Assembly (NCBI GenBank): GCA_944391115.1
Contig: CALXSJ010000008.1
Coordinates: 62,001 to 126,000, forward strand
Origin: an uncultured Victivallales bacterium
GTDB taxonomy: Bacteria; Verrucomicrobiota; Lentisphaeria; Victivallales; UBA1829
Reading direction: 5' to 3'
DNA length: 64,000 nt
In this document: piece by piece, positions 1-7,594 of the stretch
Layout of the letters: every line of letters starts with the position of its first letter
How positions within the stretch are numbered: position 1 is the first letter of the stretch
The notes under the pieces: generated by a model
What the model saw: the letters and a program-made list of their open reading frames with translations, nothing else
What the model was told of the DNA's origin: nothing
Database searches by the model: none
Translations under genes and position numbers: made by a program

Positions 1-1
1 T

Positions 2-1243
2 CTGGCGCCGCTCCTGATCGGGACCTGGGATTTCTGCATGTACTGGTCGAATGAGGAAGTGCGTTCGCTCGTGGAGGAGCTCGATCCGGAGCACACGCTG
101 ATTTTCGACTATACCTCCGACACGACCGACGAGATTCACAATTTCACCAACTGGGGAATCATGGGGAAATTCCCGTGGATTTTCGGCATTTTCCATGCCT
201 ATGAACCGGCGAATGAGATCCGCGGGAACTATGACATCATCGAACGGCGGCTGCCTCTCGCGGCGGCGGATCCGATGTGCCGCGGTCTGGTCTACTGGCC
301 GGAGTGTTCGCATACGGACACCCTCATGCTGGACTACATGTCCGCCAATGCGTGGAACCCCGCAAACGGAAAGCTGAAGGATTTTCTGCCGGGCTTCTGC
401 GAACGGCGCTACGGAAAGTTCGCTTCCGTCATGCTTCCCGTCTGGGAAAAAGCCATGACGCTTGCCAAGCTGATCGGATGGTTCGGACCGCAGGATCACA
501 CCGATCTGCCCTGTTCGTTCTCGGACATGCTGTTCCGCATCCGCCTGGCCGGGCCGTCGTTCAATCTGGATGCCGCGATGCTCGACAAGCTGCGCCGTCA
601 GCACAGGCTTCTGGACCCGGAAATCGGGGGCGCTCCGGAGATTTTCCGTCTCCTTGCCGCGCTGAAAGTTCCGGAGGGCAGTGTCTTCCTCCGCCGGGAC
701 CGCATCGATCTGGCGCGGACGATCGTTTCGCGCGTGCAGAGTTACGCGTTCGCAAAACTGGGACTCTCGATGGAGGCGTGGCGCGGGAAAAAATGCGCTT
801 CCGGGAAAGTGCTGAATCTGCTCCAGGCTCTTCTGACGACGGTCGAGCTGGAAAACGCGCTTCTTGACGCGCACGAGGATTACAGTCTCCATGATTCGCT
901 CAAACTTCTGGAGCAGAAGCACAGAACCAATCCGGATTTCGAGCGGACGCTCAAGGGAAATGCGGAAAACGGATACTGCCGTTCCTACATCAGCGAACTG
1001 TTCCGGGGCGTCTATCTGCCTGAAATGCGGGTCTTTTCGGAATGGATCGCGGGAAAAATCCGTTCCGGCGACCGTTCCGAATGGAGGTTCCCGGCGGATT
1101 TCGACGCACGGGAAAAAGCCATTCAGGACAAGTTCTATGCAACTCCGCTTTCGGAGCTTGCACCGGATCACGCGAAAGCCGCGCGCGCGCTTTCTTCCAC
1201 ATTGAAACAGCTCTCCGCCGCGGCGGAGCAAATTTTAGCCTGA
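2..1243 (+). CDS. Alpha-N-acetylglucosaminidase-like protein (GH89), 5' end cut by window edge
   Basis: The reading frame is open to the left edge, so the true start lies outside the window; the first in-window ATG is at 38. The visible part resembles the C-terminal half of GH89 alpha-N-acetylglucosaminidases (NAGLU): a PWIFGIFHAYE segment matches the family's PFIWCMLHNFGG region. A following WPECSHTD segment aligns with the family's PEGISQNE region, so its glutamate (codon at 302) is the likely catalytic residue. A helical C-terminal domain beginning near FCERRYGK follows. GH89 enzymes remove terminal alpha-linked GlcNAc, for example from mucin or heparan-type glycans. It is the first visible gene of a run including a SIS protein and a GH20 enzyme, which supports amino-sugar catabolism. 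Signal peptide unknown because the N-terminus is missing. Confidence 0.75.
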   Translation: MAPLLIGTWDFCMYWSNEEVRSLVEELDPEHTLIFDYTSDTTDEIHNFTNWGIMGKFPWIFGIFHAYEPANEIRGNYDIIERRLPLAAADPMCRGLVYWPECSHTDTLMLDYMSANAWNPANGKLKDFLPGFCERRYGKFASVMLPVWEKAMTLAKLIGWFGPQDHTDLPCSFSDMLFRIRLAGPSFNLDAAMLDKLRRQHRLLDPEIGGAPEIFRLLAALKVPEGSVFLRRDRIDLARTIVSRVQSYAFAKLGLSMEAWRGKKCASGKVLNLLQALLTTVELENALLDAHEDYSLHDSLKLLEQKHRTNPDFERTLKGNAENGYCRSYISELFRGVYLPEMRVFSEWIAGKIRSGDRSEWRFPADFDAREKAIQDKFYATPLSELAPDHAKAARALSSTLKQLSAAAEQILA

Positions 1244-1262
1244 ACAGGAAAGGAAATCCAAA

Positions 1263-2021
1263 ATGTCTGAAATCAATGACTTCGGTTACGTCGAAAAGGC
1301 GTTCGCCAACATCCGCGAGGTCGTCGAAAAACAGGGCGCCAACATCCACAAGGCGGCCTCACTGATGGCGGATGCGATCTGCGAAGACAAACTCATCAAC
1401 GTTTACGCCGGCGGCGGACATACCACGCTGGCAATGGGCGAGATGTTCTTCCGCGCGGGCGGACTCGCCAACATCAATCCGATCATGGAAACCGCGCTTT
1501 CCGTTTTCAATCAGGCGCTGAAGTATCTGGAACTGGAGCGGACCGTGAACTTCGGCGCGTCGATCGTGAAATACTATGATCTCCAAAAGGACGATCTCCT
1601 GATTATTTTCCACAACATCGGGATCAATCCCGCGACGATCGATGCGGCGATGGAGGCGAAAAGGCGCGGCGTGAAGATCATCGCCGTGGCAAGTTCCTGC
1701 TGGCAGAACGAAATGCCCGCGGATCACTTCATCCGTCATCCGTCCGGAAAAAATCTCTTCGACTTCGCGGACGTGTGCATCGACGACTACAATCCCGTCG
1801 GCGACGCGATCGTGAACGTTCCCGGACTGGATACGCCCATCGCGCCGGTTTCCAACCTGGTCGATTTCACGATCGCGCACCTGCTGGAAATCGAAACAGT
1901 CCGGATCTGCGTGGAACGCGGCGTCGTTCCGCCTGTCTGGAACAGCGCCAACACGCCCGGCGGGGACGAGAAGAACGCCGCCTATCTCAAAAAATACAAA
2001 CCGCTGGTCAAGAGTCTGTAA
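1263..2021 (+). CDS. SIS-domain sugar-phosphate binding protein (UPF0309-like)
   Basis: The 252-residue protein is a single SIS (sugar isomerase) domain of the UPF0309 type. The YAGGGHTTLAMGEMFFRAGG stretch near residues 49-68 is the phosphosugar-binding loop region. A second strand-loop, LLIIFHNIGINPATIDAA, follows, and there is no helix-turn-helix, so it is not an RpiR regulator. Proteins of this group are thought to isomerise or sense phosphorylated amino sugars, but the reaction is not established. It starts 19 bases after the GH89 gene with AGGAAA upstream of the ATG, so it is almost certainly cotranscribed. In this context the likely substrate is an N-acetylhexosamine phosphate or related intermediate. 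No signal peptide or membrane segment is seen. Confidence 0.8.
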   Translation: MSEINDFGYVEKAFANIREVVEKQGANIHKAASLMADAICEDKLINVYAGGGHTTLAMGEMFFRAGGLANINPIMETALSVFNQALKYLELERTVNFGASIVKYYDLQKDDLLIIFHNIGINPATIDAAMEAKRRGVKIIAVASSCWQNEMPADHFIRHPSGKNLFDFADVCIDDYNPVGDAIVNVPGLDTPIAPVSNLVDFTIAHLLEIETVRICVERGVVPPVWNSANTPGGDEKNAAYLKKYKPLVKSL

Positions 2022-2027
2022 CACTTC

Positions 2028-2885
2028 ATGGCGAATTTCATCCAAAGGTTTCCGCTTTCGCGTTTCGACGAACTTGTCCCGCTGCTCCTGCGCTGTTTTC
2101 CCGCTTTCTGGGAAGTGCGTCTGGCGCGCGGCATGCGCTCGTTTCCCTATGATCTCAGGCTCTTCTGCGCCGTGCTGGACGGCAGGAGGATCGGGACTGT
2201 CGGGATTCATGAATACCGCTTTCTGCTGGACGGGAACGTCACAGCCTGCGGGGGACTTTGCGATGTCGGAGTCGATCCCGCTTTCCGGGGACGCGGATAT
2301 GCGGGGAAACTTCAGGAGTTCGCGCTCGCCGACTGCCGGGAACATTACCCGTCCTGTCCGATGATGCCGCTTTACACGGACAAGCCCGGCGTCTATCTTT
2401 CCCGCGCATGGCGTCCTTGCGAACCGGACCGGACGCGGGAAATCCGCACGGAGGATTTTCCGAAACGGAACGCCTTCCGGCCGGATGCCGGAGAATCCGC
2501 GCTTGACGTCCTGCGGGGGAAACGTCCGGCGCGCAATGACATGGAAAAGACTCTGCGCCGGATTCAGAAGATCTATTCCCGGGGCGTCTCGTTCAACGGA
2601 AAATGCGTCCGTTCCCCGAAAACCTGGCTGGAACTTTTTGCCGATCCGGAGCATGAATGGGTTCTGGAGGACCGGACTTATTTTCTCTACCGGAAGGATC
2701 GTCTGCTGGAGGCCTATTCGGCGGATCCGGCGCATCCGGTGAATGCGTTCCTCCCCGTCCAGGGCGGACACGACGCCAATAAAATCATGGTGAATCTCCA
2801 GGCGGGCGGAACGGAAGTCATGAAACGGATCGGGGAACTTCTGGAGCGCAGACAGCTCTGTTTCCCGATTGCCGATACCTTTTAA
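2028..2885 (+). CDS. GNAT-family N-acetyltransferase
   Basis: The 285-residue protein has a GNAT fold signature. Around residues 78-95 the segment DVGVDPAFRGRGYAGKLQ contains the R/Q-x-x-G-x-G/A acetyl-CoA pyrophosphate loop (RGRGYAG). The rest, about 180 residues, is a C-terminal extension I do not recognise. The start lies 7 bases after the SIS gene stop, so the genes are cotranscribed. Acetylation of an amino sugar or a small amine would fit the neighbourhood, but the acceptor cannot be read from sequence. No export signal is visible. Confidence 0.75.
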   Translation: MANFIQRFPLSRFDELVPLLLRCFPAFWEVRLARGMRSFPYDLRLFCAVLDGRRIGTVGIHEYRFLLDGNVTACGGLCDVGVDPAFRGRGYAGKLQEFALADCREHYPSCPMMPLYTDKPGVYLSRAWRPCEPDRTREIRTEDFPKRNAFRPDAGESALDVLRGKRPARNDMEKTLRRIQKIYSRGVSFNGKCVRSPKTWLELFADPEHEWVLEDRTYFLYRKDRLLEAYSADPAHPVNAFLPVQGGHDANKIMVNLQAGGTEVMKRIGELLERRQLCFPIADTF

Positions 2886-2911
2886 GAGCACAAAACAACA
2901 AGGAGCTCAGA

Positions 2912-3652
2912 ATGAATCTTGTGGAAATGAACAAGGCCCTGCAATGGCTGCGCGACAAGTATGCCGTCAAGGCCGACGGAACGCTCGTCGCGTCCGCTCC
3001 GGACAGCATCGGCGCGGATGCCGCACTCAAACTGGAAAACGGAACGACTGCGACGCTTCTTCCATGGCGTCCGGAACGCCGTTTCGTCGAATTGAAAAAA
3101 CTCATTGACGGCAAAACCCTGGAAGATGTTTCGACTCTCCGCTTCGCATCGATGAGCGCGGAGCAGTCTCTGGAAAAACTGCTCTACCGTGAACTGGATC
3201 TGTGCGAATACCTCGGAGAATCCCCGATTGTTTCCGCGTTTGCCGTGACCGGCGGAAAAACCGCCAATGTCATCGTCAAGCTCGCCGACGGCAAGAGCTG
3301 CAGCGTGGAATGTTCCGCTGCGCTGCCTCCCGGGACGGCGGAGATGGACCGTCATGAAATCATCGCCCGGCGCGGCATCGCCTGTGACCGCGTGGTGGAC
3401 ACCCAGGTGCCGCAGTCGTCGATCTACCAGTTCACCGCGAACGGGGAAAAACGCTACACCGACATCGACACGGAGCTCTTCGGCTTCTCCAACGCGGAGA
3501 TTCTTCTGATCCGCGCGGCGTTTGAAGTGCTCCGGCAGCCGGAACTCGCCGATGCCTGGAACAAGGCCGGCGCAAGACTGGTCCGCCTGACGGAAGAGAC
3601 CCTTGCAAGTGAGAAAAACGGAACACCCGCACGTTTTGCGGAGGAGAAATGA
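2912..3652 (+). CDS. Uncharacterised 246-aa protein coupled to an oxidoreductase
   Basis: I do not recognise this protein. It is soluble-looking, with no signal peptide or membrane helix. The N-terminal part has alternating strands ending in a conserved-looking LLPWRPERRFVELKKLIDGK segment. The middle carries GGKTANVIVKLADGKSCSVECSAALPP-type beta strands, and the C-terminus is helical (NAEILLIRAAFEVLRQ). An RBS (AAGGAGC) precedes the ATG. The stop overlaps the start of the Gfo/Idh/MocA gene by 4 bases (ATGA), so the two are translationally coupled. A role as partner or accessory protein of the oxidoreductase is inference only. Its context is an amino-sugar operon. Confidence 0.7.
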   Translation: MNLVEMNKALQWLRDKYAVKADGTLVASAPDSIGADAALKLENGTTATLLPWRPERRFVELKKLIDGKTLEDVSTLRFASMSAEQSLEKLLYRELDLCEYLGESPIVSAFAVTGGKTANVIVKLADGKSCSVECSAALPPGTAEMDRHEIIARRGIACDRVVDTQVPQSSIYQFTANGEKRYTDIDTELFGFSNAEILLIRAAFEVLRQPELADAWNKAGARLVRLTEETLASEKNGTPARFAEEK

Positions 3653-4731
3653 AAATGAAGCCGGTCAAAATCGCAATGATGTCCCTTACCCACGGTCATA
3701 CGCGCAAATATTATCAGACGCTGCGCGAGAACTCCAAGCTCGACTGGGTCGCCTCCTGCGCCGAGGATCAGGCCGCCAAAGACGTGTACGACCTTTACGA
3801 CAACGGAGTTCCCTGCTATCTCAGTGCAGAGGAGATGTTCGAGAAGCATCCCGACATCGAAGCCGTCGTGCTCGCCTCCGCCAATGAAAAACATCTGGCG
3901 CAGGTCCTGGACTGCGCGAAACGCGGGGTTCACATCCTTTCCATGAAGATTCCGACCTTCGATCCGGCGGAGTATGACAAGATGATCGAGGCCGTCGACA
4001 AGGCGGGGATCGTCTGCCAGATCGAACTGGAGATGCACTACAATCCCGTCGTGAAGCGTCTGCAGAAGCTGATTGCCGACGGCGAGATCGGGAAAATCCT
4101 TTCCGTGCAGGCGACCAACATCACGCTCTCTCCCGTCTGGGCGTTCCCGTGGCAGGGGGTTCCGGAGGCGAGCTACGGAAAGCGCGTCCCGCTGAAAGAG
4201 GGCGATCCGCGCTTCCGCGGCGGCGCGCTCTGCGACCATCCGCACATCTTCGACCTGATCCGCTGGCTGACGGGTTCGGATTTCGATTTCGTCTATTCGG
4301 CGGTCGCGCCGAATCTCCGTCCCGACATCCCTGTCGAGGACATGCTGCTCGTCAACGGAAAAATGAAGGACGGCACGGCGTTTCTGTTCGATCCGTCCTG
4401 GTCGCGCATGGAGGAGCGCCTCAAAGTTCCCGCGCCCGGCTGGGAGGTCTTCCCGAAACGCATGGAGGTCAATGTCACCGTGACCGGCGAAAAGGGTTCG
4501 ATCGTCTGCGACTGCTTCGGTCCGAACGTCTACCACAACGGCGCGCCGAACGACCGCTACACGGTTCAGTACACCTATTTTGACGAGTGGGTGGGGCTGA
4601 TCGACGAGTTCGTCGACTGCATCCGCAATCACAAGGAGCCGAAGATCAATCTCCGTTGGCACCGCCGGACCATCGACTGCATGAACGCCTGTTACAGCAG
4701 CATCGCATCCGGCATGCCCGCGCGGGTCTGA
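3649..4731 (+). CDS. Gfo/Idh/MocA-family NAD(P)-dependent oxidoreductase
   Basis: The 360-residue protein has an N-terminal Rossmann domain in which the usual GxGxxG is replaced by an SLTHGHTRKYY loop, a known variant in sugar-oxidoreductase relatives. The HILSMKIPTFDPAEYDKMIE segment corresponds to the EKP region and keeps the lysine. The C-terminal alpha/beta domain contains GGALCDHPHIFDLIRWLTG, matching the family's DxxxHxxD motif. Members oxidise or epimerise sugars, sugar acids or inositols with NAD(P). The substrate cannot be told here. The ATG overlaps the stop of the preceding unknown gene by 4 bases. It lies between a GNAT/unknown pair and a GH20 enzyme, so a sugar released by these hydrolases is a reasonable guess. 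Confidence 0.85.
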   Translation: MKMKPVKIAMMSLTHGHTRKYYQTLRENSKLDWVASCAEDQAAKDVYDLYDNGVPCYLSAEEMFEKHPDIEAVVLASANEKHLAQVLDCAKRGVHILSMKIPTFDPAEYDKMIEAVDKAGIVCQIELEMHYNPVVKRLQKLIADGEIGKILSVQATNITLSPVWAFPWQGVPEASYGKRVPLKEGDPRFRGGALCDHPHIFDLIRWLTGSDFDFVYSAVAPNLRPDIPVEDMLLVNGKMKDGTAFLFDPSWSRMEERLKVPAPGWEVFPKRMEVNVTVTGEKGSIVCDCFGPNVYHNGAPNDRYTVQYTYFDEWVGLIDEFVDCIRNHKEPKINLRWHRRTIDCMNACYSSIASGMPARV

Positions 4732-4774
4732 GAAACGGATGCCGCGGAAAATCTGAAAACACAAGGAGCGATTT

Positions 4775-6265
4775 ATGGATGCCCGTGAAGTCAAAATTCT
4801 TACCGACCGCCTGATTCCCGTCCCGAAGGAGTGCAGATTCCGGGACGGAGCGGATTATCTGCTTCAGGATCATTGCGGAATCTCCCTTCAGGTCGCGGAC
4901 CCCGCCGGCGTGGTGGAAAAGGCGGAGGCTTTGTGCCGTTCCTACTGGAACGTCCGCCCCGCGATCGCATGGAAACGGAATGTCGCCGCCGGGAAATGGA
5001 AAAACGACGCTTACCGGATCCGGGTTTCGGAAAAACAGCTCGCGATCACGGCCGGGGGCCTTGCGGGCGTCATGAACGCGTTCAAGACGCTCCGTCAGCT
5101 CGCCGAGGTCCGGCGGGGGACGGAAAAAACGGAAGGTTATTTTCTGACGCCCTGTGAAATCAATGACGAGCCCGCGATGGAGTTCCGCGGGATCCATCTC
5201 TGCATTTTTCCGGAAACTCCGCTCTGGGACATTGAGAAGATGCTCCGGATCGCGGCGTATCACAAATACAATTATGCGGTGATTGAATCCTGGGGTGTTT
5301 TTCCGTTTGTCTCCCATCCGGAATTCTGCTGGGCGGATAGAAAGATCAGCAGGAACGAAATCAGACGTCTGGTGGAGCTCGGGAAGGAGCTCGGAATCAC
5401 GCTGATTCCGCAGTTCAATCTGCTCGGACACGCTTCCGGAGCGCGCGCGATGACGGGCAAGCACGCGATTCTGGACTGCAATCCGGCTCTTCAGGCGCTG
5501 TTTGAACCGGACGGCTGGACCTGGTGCCTCAGCAATCCGCACGTGCGGCGCATCCAGACCGATCTCGTTCTGGAGCTGTACGAACTTTTCGACTCTCCGC
5601 CGTTCTTCCACATCGGCTGCGACGAGGCGGACAACATTGCCACCTGCCGGGTGTGCCGGAAAGCCGTCCTCAAAGACCTTGTCCGCGATCACATCGTCTA
5701 TTACCGCGATCTGTTCCGGCAGCGCGGCGCGAAAGTCATCATGTGGCACGACATGCTCCTTGAGCGCGGCGATGAACGCTGGAAAGGATACATTGTCTGC
5801 GGACAGCCGGAACTGAAGCTCGGCGAACTCTACCGGGAGCTGCCGAAGGACATTGTCATTGCCGACTGGCAGTATGATTACAAAAAGAAGCCGGAAGATC
5901 CCGAACCGGACTGGCCCACGGCGAAATTCTTCAAAAAGGAGAAATTTGACGTCCTGGTCTGTCCGTGGTTCAATGAAGACGGCATGTGCAGTCTCGGCAG
6001 GATGGCGGAGAAGGAGGGACTTCGCGGAATGCTGGTGACGACCTGGCACATGTTCCATGATTTCCATTTCCTTGCGATCGGCGTCACCGGCGCCAATGCC
6101 GCATGGAATCCTGCAAAGGCCGGATGCGTGACGAGCTCCACGCGCCTTTCCTGCAGCATGCATGTCCGTCAGGTCGGCTGGGATATGGGGATTGTCGAAT
6201 ATGAAAGAACCGGGTGGAACCAGCTCCAGGTGGATGCCGGAACGCATCCGCATTATCTGTTCTGA
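4775..6265 (+). CDS. GH20-family beta-N-acetylhexosaminidase
   Basis: The 496-residue protein has the GH20 layout: an N-terminal small alpha/beta domain (about 1-130), then a TIM barrel opening with the FRGIHLCIFPETPLWDIEKM segment. The family's catalytic Asp-Glu pair is D283-E284 in HIGCDEADN, and the LIPQFNLLGHASG strand is typical. GH20 enzymes release terminal beta-linked GlcNAc or GalNAc by substrate-assisted catalysis. No signal peptide is seen, so it probably acts in the cytoplasm on imported oligosaccharides. It is the last gene of the amino-sugar run, 43 bases after the oxidoreductase, with AAGGAGCG upstream of its ATG. A hairpin follows it. Confidence 0.85.
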   Translation: MDAREVKILTDRLIPVPKECRFRDGADYLLQDHCGISLQVADPAGVVEKAEALCRSYWNVRPAIAWKRNVAAGKWKNDAYRIRVSEKQLAITAGGLAGVMNAFKTLRQLAEVRRGTEKTEGYFLTPCEINDEPAMEFRGIHLCIFPETPLWDIEKMLRIAAYHKYNYAVIESWGVFPFVSHPEFCWADRKISRNEIRRLVELGKELGITLIPQFNLLGHASGARAMTGKHAILDCNPALQALFEPDGWTWCLSNPHVRRIQTDLVLELYELFDSPPFFHIGCDEADNIATCRVCRKAVLKDLVRDHIVYYRDLFRQRGAKVIMWHDMLLERGDERWKGYIVCGQPELKLGELYRELPKDIVIADWQYDYKKKPEDPEPDWPTAKFFKKEKFDVLVCPWFNEDGMCSLGRMAEKEGLRGMLVTTWHMFHDFHFLAIGVTGANAAWNPAKAGCVTSSTRLSCSMHVRQVGWDMGIVEYERTGWNQLQVDAGTHPHYLF

Positions 6266-6281
6266 TGTCCGCCCCGGAATG

Positions 6282-6304
6282 CGCCGGTCTCCGGACCGGC
6301 GTTT
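6282..6304 (+). terminator. GC-rich hairpin after the GH20 gene
   Basis: An 8-bp perfect stem (CGCCGGTC / GACCGGCG, loop TCCG) lies 16 bases after the GH20 stop. Only three T follow, so it is a weak intrinsic terminator at best. Confidence 0.4.
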
Positions 6305-6316
6305 CCCGTCCGGCGG

Positions 6317-6344
6317 TTGCCTTTTCCCGAAACACTGCTATATT
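6317..6344 (+). promoter_or_regulatory. Sigma70-type promoter for the DMT transporter gene
   Basis: The -35 is TTGCCT (6317-6322), the spacer is 16 bases, and the -10 is TATATT (6339-6344). It sits about 30 bases upstream of the ATG at 6376. Confidence 0.55.
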
Positions 6345-6375
6345 GTCCGCTGAGAGAGCCGGAGAGGGCGGGACC

Positions 6376-7449
6376 ATGTTTTTCACAGAACGACAATTCA
6401 GAACGGGGAGGCATGCTCCCGTGCTGCTGGCGCTTCTTGCCGCGCTTCTGTTCGGCTTGAACGCCCCGCTGTCAAAACTGCTGCTTTCCGGGATTTCCCC
6501 GATGTTCATGGTTGCCTTTCTCTATCTCGGCGCGGGCCTGGGAATGCTTGTGCTTCACTGGCTGACCCGGGAGGGGACGACGGAGGCGCCGCTGTCGCGC
6601 AGGGAACTGCCCTGGACGCTTTCCATGATTCTTCTGGATGTGCTTGCGCCTTTTCTCCTGATGTGGGGACTCCGGCTGACAAGCGCGGCGAATGCGTCTC
6701 TGCTCTTCAATTTTGAAATGGCGGCGACTTCGCTGATTGCATGGCTGTGTTTCCATGAAGCCGTCGGAAGACGCATGTGGTGTTCCATCGGCATCATCAC
6801 TGCGGCGAGCATTCTGCTGAGTCTTGATGCCTCTTCCTCCGGCGCATGGCGTTTTTCAGGCGGTTCCCTGCTGGTTCTCGCCGCATGCGGATGCTGGGGA
6901 ATGGAGAACAACTGCACCCGGAACATGTCGGAAAAGTCGCCCGCGCAGATTGTCATCGTGAAGGGATTCGGTTCCGGGGGCACGGCGTTTCTGCTTGCCG
7001 TTCTGCTCGGAGATCCTTTCCCGGAATCGTTTGTTCCTGTTGTTCTGAGTCTTCTGCTGGGATTTGTCGCCTACGGATTGAGCATTTTCTGCTATGTCAA
7101 GGCGCAGCGGTATCTCGGTGCGTCAAGGACCAGCGCCTGTTATGCCGCCGCGCCGTTCATGGGGGTGCTGCTTTCCGTTGTCATTCTGCATGAGCTGCCG
7201 GGAGAGATTTTTCTGTTCAGTGCGGCGCTCATGGCGTGCGGCGTCTGGCTTGCCGTCATGGAGAAGCACCGCCATGTGCATCAGCATGAGTTTCTGAAGC
7301 ACAATCACGCGCATCTGCATGATGATCTGCATCATACCCATGTCCATGATCCTCCCGTCCGCGGCTGGCATGCCCATGAGCATGTGCATGAACCCTGCGT
7401 TCATGTTCACGGGCACACGCCGGACATCCACCATCGTCATTCGCACTGA
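6376..7449 (+). CDS. DMT/EamA-family transporter with histidine-rich C-terminal tail
   Basis: The protein (357 residues from the ATG at 6376) has about ten hydrophobic segments arranged as two EamA repeats, the hallmark of drug/metabolite transporters. The first begins at APVLLALLAALLFGLNAPLS and the second near GGSLLVLAACGCWGMENN. I chose 6376 because GGAGAGGGCGGGACC precedes it and a promoter lies at 6317-6344; the frame itself stays open to 6214. After the last helix come about 63 residues (from MEKHRHVHQHEF) with 23 histidines in alternating His-x-His patterns, plus one cysteine. Such tails are known on metal transporters and chaperones such as ZIP, CDF and HypB proteins, and suggest Zn or Ni binding. 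Ordinary EamA exporters lack this tail. Substrate unknown. Confidence 0.8.
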   Translation: MFFTERQFRTGRHAPVLLALLAALLFGLNAPLSKLLLSGISPMFMVAFLYLGAGLGMLVLHWLTREGTTEAPLSRRELPWTLSMILLDVLAPFLLMWGLRLTSAANASLLFNFEMAATSLIAWLCFHEAVGRRMWCSIGIITAASILLSLDASSSGAWRFSGGSLLVLAACGCWGMENNCTRNMSEKSPAQIVIVKGFGSGGTAFLLAVLLGDPFPESFVPVVLSLLLGFVAYGLSIFCYVKAQRYLGASRTSACYAAAPFMGVLLSVVILHELPGEIFLFSAALMACGVWLAVMEKHRHVHQHEFLKHNHAHLHDDLHHTHVHDPPVRGWHAHEHVHEPCVHVHGHTPDIHHRHSH

Positions 7450-7594
7450 CGCTGTGGAGAGCCAGGACCGCGCACGCTCGCGCCCCAGCCGGAAAAAGGG
7501 CATGGACTTGCCGCAGTCCCCGGCGGATACGCCTGTCCGGAGCGGAAAAACGCGGCATGCCGGAAATGCCGCATAAAACACAAAGGATTTTTTT

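Noticed and set aside
1359-2891. 510-codon antisense frame over the SIS and GNAT genes
   Set aside because: It crosses two well-supported genes and shows no recognisable motif.
7256-7449. CAT/CAC-rich DNA resembling a tandem repeat
   Set aside because: It is the coding sequence of the histidine-rich tail, with irregular spacing, not a true DNA repeat or CRISPR.
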